Shown one piece after another: positions 6,619 to 8,433 of a stretch of DNA of 8,433 nucleotides. The DNA lies in the NCBI GenBank assembly GCA_937907975.1, contig CALEQS010000134.1, positions 1 through 8,433 on the forward strand. The letters are read 5' to 3'. The notes beneath the pieces were generated by a model, which was not told the DNA's origin, ran no database searches, and saw only the letters and a list, made by a program, of their open reading frames with translations. The position numbers were made by a program, and so were the translations under genes. The DNA is from an uncultured Clostridia bacterium. Its GTDB lineage: Bacteria > Bacillota > Clostridia > Oscillospirales > Oscillospiraceae. How positions within the stretch are numbered: the first letter of the stretch is position 1; every line of letters begins with the position of its first letter.

Positions 6619-6627
6619 ATCATACCA
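6619..6627 (-). promoter_or_regulatory. Extended -10 promoter of the LtaS-like gene
   Basis: On the minus strand TGGTATGAT gives an extended -10 element (TGn + TATGAT) about 36 nt upstream of the chosen ATG. The hexamer 17 nt further upstream (CACCCA) is a poor -35, which fits an extended -10 promoter. The nearest good -35 (TTGACT) is 24 nt away, too far. AT-rich direct repeats (TGAAATTT at 6657-6664 and 6668-6675) lie further upstream and could act as an UP-like element. Confidence 0.4.
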
Positions 6628-6743
6628 CAATTTACGGCAGATGGGTGAAGTCAAGCTGAAATTTATGTGAAATTTGGTTTCCATTTTAAATTCACAGCAT
6701 CTGATCCACCGGCATCCGATCCCTTTACCGTTCAGTCTCCCCA

Positions 6744-6859
6744 CCCTGTCATTCTGAGGCCGCAGGCGGAAAAATCTTACAGCACAGATTTTCGATGATA
6801 GGCGCAGCAGTTGCAGCAGCTGGTGTTTTAAGATCCTTCCTTCGCTCAGAATGACAGGG
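6744..6859. repeat. 116-bp palindromic intergenic repeat (MITE/REP-like)
   Basis: The element is bounded by a perfect 15-bp inverted repeat, CCCTGTCATTCTGAG (6744-6758) and its complement (6845-6859). It contains an inner inverted repeat AAAATCT/AGATTTT (6771-6777 with 6786-6792), and its right arm includes AAGATCCTTCCTTCGCTCAG. The TGTCATTCTGAGC...GAAGGATCTT style is typical of dispersed, non-coding palindromic repeats scattered in intergenic DNA of gut Firmicutes and other bacteria. No gene is inside. It sits between the divergent LtaS-like gene and tadA. The structure is seen directly; its multicopy status is inferred. Confidence 0.75.
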
Positions 6860-6913
6860 GATCCACATCCCCGGTACGACCGGAAAGCCATGTCCGCGCA
6901 CACTGTCTTATGG

Positions 6914-6942
6914 TTGCGCAGATCAGAGTGCTATGCTACACT
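6914..6942 (+). promoter_or_regulatory. Probable tadA promoter
   Basis: TTGCGC (6914-6919), a 17-nt spacer and TACACT (6937-6942) lie just downstream of the palindromic repeat and 24 nt before the tadA start codon. Predicted start near 6949 gives a very short leader. Both hexamers are imperfect. Confidence 0.35.
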
Positions 6943-6966
6943 GACAGAGGAGCGGAGGGATGCGGC

Positions 6967-7425
6967 ATGGAATGGGAGACCTACATGGCAGAAGCGCTGG
7001 CACTGGCGCGGCAGGCCGGTGCGCTGGGAGAGATCCCGGTGGGGGCAGTTGTCGTGAAGGACGGCACGGTGATTGGCCGGGGCCTCAACCGCCGGGAGAC
7101 AGATCACGACGCCACCGCTCACGCGGAGGTGCTGGCCATCCGGGATGCCTGTCAGGCGCTGGGGGGCTGGCGACTGGAGGGATGCACCCTCTTTGTCACG
7201 CTGGAGCCCTGCCCCATGTGTACCGGTGCCATTCTGCAAAGCCGTCTGAGCCGGGTCGTCTACGGCGCGGCAGACCCGAAGGCGGGGTGCTGTGGCGGAC
7301 TGCTGGCGCTCACCGAGGAGAATTTTGACATTCACCCCGCCATCTATGCCGGGGTGCTGGAGCAGGAATGCGCCGCGCTTCTGCGTGATTTCTTTGCCGA
7401 GCGGCGGCGCACGCCCAGAAAATGA
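6967..7425 (+). CDS. tadA: tRNA-specific adenosine deaminase
   Basis: TadA deaminates the wobble adenosine A34 of tRNA-Arg(ACG) to inosine so that one tRNA reads several CGN codons; it is usually essential. The 152-residue product is a single cytidine/deoxycytidylate-deaminase-type zinc domain. HAE at 52-54 (zinc ligand H52, proton shuttle E54) and PCPMC at 81-85 (zinc ligands C82 and C85) are intact, as are EIPVGAVVV (22-30) and the family's DPKAG loop (103-107). Length matches bacterial TadA (about 150-165). The ATG at 6967 is chosen for GGAGG (6954-6958) 8 nt upstream; the upstream in-frame sequence has no family similarity. It stands alone, with a promoter-like site upstream and a 472-bp non-coding gap downstream. 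In many Firmicutes tadA lies near dnaX or the signal-recognition-particle RNA gene; no such gene is recognised here. Confidence 0.95.
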   Translation: MEWETYMAEALALARQAGALGEIPVGAVVVKDGTVIGRGLNRRETDHDATAHAEVLAIRDACQALGGWRLEGCTLFVTLEPCPMCTGAILQSRLSRVVYGAADPKAGCCGGLLALTEENFDIHPAIYAGVLEQECAALLRDFFAERRRTPRK

Positions 7426-7448
7426 AAAATATTTTCAGAATTTAATAC

Positions 7449-7501
7449 TTTTGTAACAAATAGGCTCAAACTTTTGTAATAACCTCTTGCTATTATATAT
7501 C
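7449..7501 (+). promoter_or_regulatory. Promoter region of RNA-like unit 1, with a direct-repeat operator
   Basis: TTTTGTAACAAAT (7449-7461) is followed 23 nt later by a second TTTTGTAATAA (from 7472). The second TTGTAA (7474-7479) can act as -35, with -10 TATATC (7496-7501) after 16 nt. The same arrangement, with the same 23-nt and 16-nt spacings, recurs 167 nt downstream. The repeat could be a regulator-binding site overlapping the -35. Confidence 0.5.
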
Positions 7502-7507
7502 CTGCAA

Positions 7508-7587
7508 GAGCAAGCTTTTTCATTTTTCCTTTTGAAACTGAGACGATCAGCGGGTGGTGTCCGTAGATTGTCTCCTTTTCATTTTCC
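7508..7587 (+). ncRNA. Candidate small RNA, unit 1 of a tandem pair
   Basis: After the promoter comes an 18-mer shared with unit 2 (GCAAGCTTTTTCATTTTT, 7510-7527), then ACTGAGA (7537-7543). A hairpin follows: 9-bp lower stem 7540-7548 with 7566-7574, then CGG/CCG (7551-7553 with 7561-7563) and the 7-nt apical loop GTGGTGT. A CTTTTCATTTT tail (7575-7585) makes the hairpin a plausible intrinsic terminator, giving an RNA of roughly 80 nt. There is no open reading frame with a ribosome binding site inside. Compared with unit 2, the stem sequence has changed while pairing and the TGGTG loop are kept. I know of no named family that it matches. Confidence 0.5.
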
Positions 7588-7615
7588 GGGCAGAAAACTT
7601 TTTGTGATTTCATCT

Positions 7616-7668
7616 TTTTGTAACAAATGGACGCGTATTTTCGTAATAACTGTCTGTTATCTTAATAC
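7616..7668 (+). promoter_or_regulatory. Promoter region of RNA-like unit 2
   Basis: TTTTGTAACAAAT (7616-7628) is identical to the upstream box of unit 1, followed 23 nt later by TTTTCGTAATAAC (7638-7650). TCGTAA (7641-7646) as -35 and TAATAC (7663-7668) as -10 have the same 16-nt spacer as in unit 1. Confidence 0.5.
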
Positions 7669-7673
7669 TCGCA

Positions 7674-7757
7674 AGGCAAGCTTTTTCATTTTTATTCCTT
7701 CTCTTTTGGACTGAGAGGCGTATTCCAGCTGGTGACTGGGTACGCCTCTTTTCCTTT
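7674..7757 (+). ncRNA. Candidate small RNA, unit 2 of a tandem pair
   Basis: It shares the 18-mer GCAAGCTTTTTCATTTTT (7676-7693) and ACTGAGA (7710-7716) with unit 1. The hairpin has a perfect 9-bp lower stem (7714-7722 with 7741-7749), an upper CCAG/CTGG stem (7725-7728 with 7736-7739) and the 7-nt loop CTGGTGA, followed by a TTTTCCTTTT tail. Almost every base pair of the lower stem differs from unit 1, yet pairing is preserved. This is the pattern expected of a structured RNA under selection rather than a chance repeat. Function unknown. Confidence 0.5.
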
Positions 7758-7758
7758 T

Positions 7759-7787
7759 ATGAAATGATTTCATCATTTCATTTTTTT
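7759..7787 (+). terminator. Strong intrinsic terminator after the tandem RNA units
   Basis: ATGAAATGAT (7759-7768) and ATCATTTCAT (7772-7781) form a perfect 10-bp stem with a 3-nt loop, followed by six further T. It lies only 9 nt after the hairpin of RNA unit 2, so it may act as a backup terminator shielding the dus promoter. Confidence 0.8.
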
Positions 7788-7796
7788 GACTGCACC

Positions 7797-7825
7797 AACC
7801 CGGGAGAAGTGAATTCTCCCGGGTT
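7797..7825. repeat. 12-bp palindrome upstream of the dus promoter
   Basis: AACCCGGGAGAA (7797-7808) pairs perfectly with TTCTCCCGGGTT (7814-7825) around a 5-nt loop. There is no T-run, so it is not a classic terminator. Its right arm runs into GGGTTCAAATCCC, which resembles a tRNA T-arm core, but no tRNA can be folded here. Confidence 0.6.
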
Positions 7826-7838
7826 CAAATCCCCTCCC

Positions 7839-7867
7839 TTGAGCCGGGGCGGGTTTTCTGGTACAAT
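7839..7867 (+). promoter_or_regulatory. dus promoter
   Basis: TTGAGC (7839-7844), a 17-nt spacer and TACAAT (7862-7867), with TGG directly before the -10 (extended -10), make a strong sigma-A promoter 30 nt upstream of the dus start codon. The spacer holds GGGGCGGG, which can pair with CCCCTCCC just upstream (7831-7838), so a hairpin followed by TTTTCT overlaps the promoter. Confidence 0.75.
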
Positions 7868-7897
7868 AGGGCAAACACATTCTTTGGAGGAACTGCA

Positions 7898-8433
7898 ATG
7901 GACATCGGCGGCGTGCACATCGAATCCAAGCTGGCTCTGGCCCCCATGGCGGGGGTGACAGATCTGGCGTTCCGCACCATCTGCTGCGAGGCGGGGGCAG
8001 GCTATACCTATACGGAGATGGTGAGCGCCAAGGCGCTGTGCTTTCAGGATCAGAAAACGCTCCAGATCATGGAGCTGGGCGAGGGGGAGCACCCGTCGGC
8101 GGTGCAGATCTTTGGCAGTGACGTGGACTGCATGGCCCGGGCGGCGGAGAAGGTGGCCCGCATCGCCAACCCGGACGTGATCGACATCAACATGGGCTGT
8201 CCGGTGCCCAAGGTGGCCGCCCACGGCGACGGAAGCGGCCTGATGCGCACGCCGGAGCTGGCGGCGCAGATCGTCACGGCGGTCAAGGCCGCCTGCGGCA
8301 AGCCGGTGACGGTGAAGATCCGCAAGGGCTGGGACAAGGGCAGTGTCAACGCGGTGGAGTTCGCCCAGCTCATGGAGGCCGCCGGCGCGGATGCCATCGC
8401 CGTCCACGGCCGCACCCGGGCGCAGATGTACGC
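7898..8433 (+). CDS. dus: tRNA-dihydrouridine synthase (DusB type), N-terminal part
   Basis: Dus enzymes use FMN and NADPH to reduce specific uridines in tRNA to dihydrouridine. The first 178 residues are visible and the frame is still open at the window edge; the full protein is usually about 320-340 residues. The TIM-barrel signatures appear in order: LAPMAGVTDLAFR (13-26), YTEMVSAKAL (38-47), VQIFGSD (69-75), DINMGCPVPK (96-105) with the catalytic proton donor C101, VTVKIRKGWD (about 137-146; FMN-contacting K140) and VHGRTR (169-174; H170). The turn GDGSGLM replaces the commoner GNGSALM. The start is set by GGAGG (7886-7890) 7 nt upstream of the ATG. Motif wording suits the DusB-like Firmicutes clade, but the subtype is inferred. 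It has its own promoter just upstream and is on the same strand as tadA, another tRNA-modifying enzyme. Confidence 0.93.
   Translation, partial: MDIGGVHIESKLALAPMAGVTDLAFRTICCEAGAGYTYTEMVSAKALCFQDQKTLQIMELGEGEHPSAVQIFGSDVDCMARAAEKVARIANPDVIDINMGCPVPKVAAHGDGSGLMRTPELAAQIVTAVKAACGKPVTVKIRKGWDKGSVNAVEFAQLMEAAGADAIAVHGRTRAQMY

Noticed and set aside
7487..7714. 75-residue reading frame across the tandem RNA units
   Set aside because: Phe/Leu/Ser-rich translation of T-rich DNA without a ribosome binding site; the two repeated units fall in different frames, so the repeat is not conserved as protein.
7797..7850. tRNA gene or tRNA 3' half
   Set aside because: The GGGTTCAAATCCC block looks like a T-arm, but only 3 of 5 stem pairs form, no matching acceptor strand lies 70-90 nt upstream, and no CCA-like end fits.

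Overview
The window is about 8.4 kb of GC-rich DNA from an anaerobic, spore-forming Gram-positive bacterium, most likely of the Oscillospiraceae (Oscillibacter / Flavonifractor / Lawsonibacter type). This rests on ribonuclease Y, the sporulation hydrolase SpoIIP, strong purine-rich Shine-Dalgarno sites, sigma-A-like promoters (TTGACA/TATAAT type) and a lipoteichoic-acid-synthase-like membrane sulfatase. The taxonomic call is an inference. It is mostly ordinary chromosome; no phage, transposase or CRISPR array was seen.

Layout. (1) 1-720, plus strand: the 3' end of an enzyme gene I cannot name, a hairpin-rich spacer, a 58-residue DUF3006-like gene and a strong terminator. (2) 786-2700, minus strand: rny (RNase Y), with its own terminator, a canonical promoter about 270 nt upstream, and a leader that contains an intrinsic terminator. 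(3) 2801-4585, plus strand: spoIIP, then a CinA/PncC-type nicotinamide-nucleotide amidase, converging on (4) 4658-6583, minus strand: an LtaS-like polytopic sulfatase. (5) 6584-6966: the promoter of that gene, a 116-bp palindromic repeat, and the tadA promoter. (6) 6967-7425: tadA. (7) 7426-7897: a 472-bp gap with no protein gene, but with two tandem, diverged RNA-like units, a strong terminator, a 12-bp palindrome and the dus promoter. (8) 7898-end: a tRNA-dihydrouridine synthase cut off by the window edge.

The genes do not form one pathway. Three act on RNA (rny, tadA, dus), two on the envelope or spore wall (spoIIP, the LtaS-like gene) and one on pyridine-nucleotide salvage. Most have their own promoter and terminator.

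The most interesting sequence is not coding. The pair of units between tadA and dus have the same layout: a promoter with a 23-nt-spaced direct repeat, a shared 18-mer, then a hairpin with a conserved TGGTG apical loop whose stems differ in sequence but stay paired. This points to duplicated structured small RNAs. The rny leader terminator, and an apparent duplication of a gene tail that seems to have supplied a ribosome binding site, are the next best leads.
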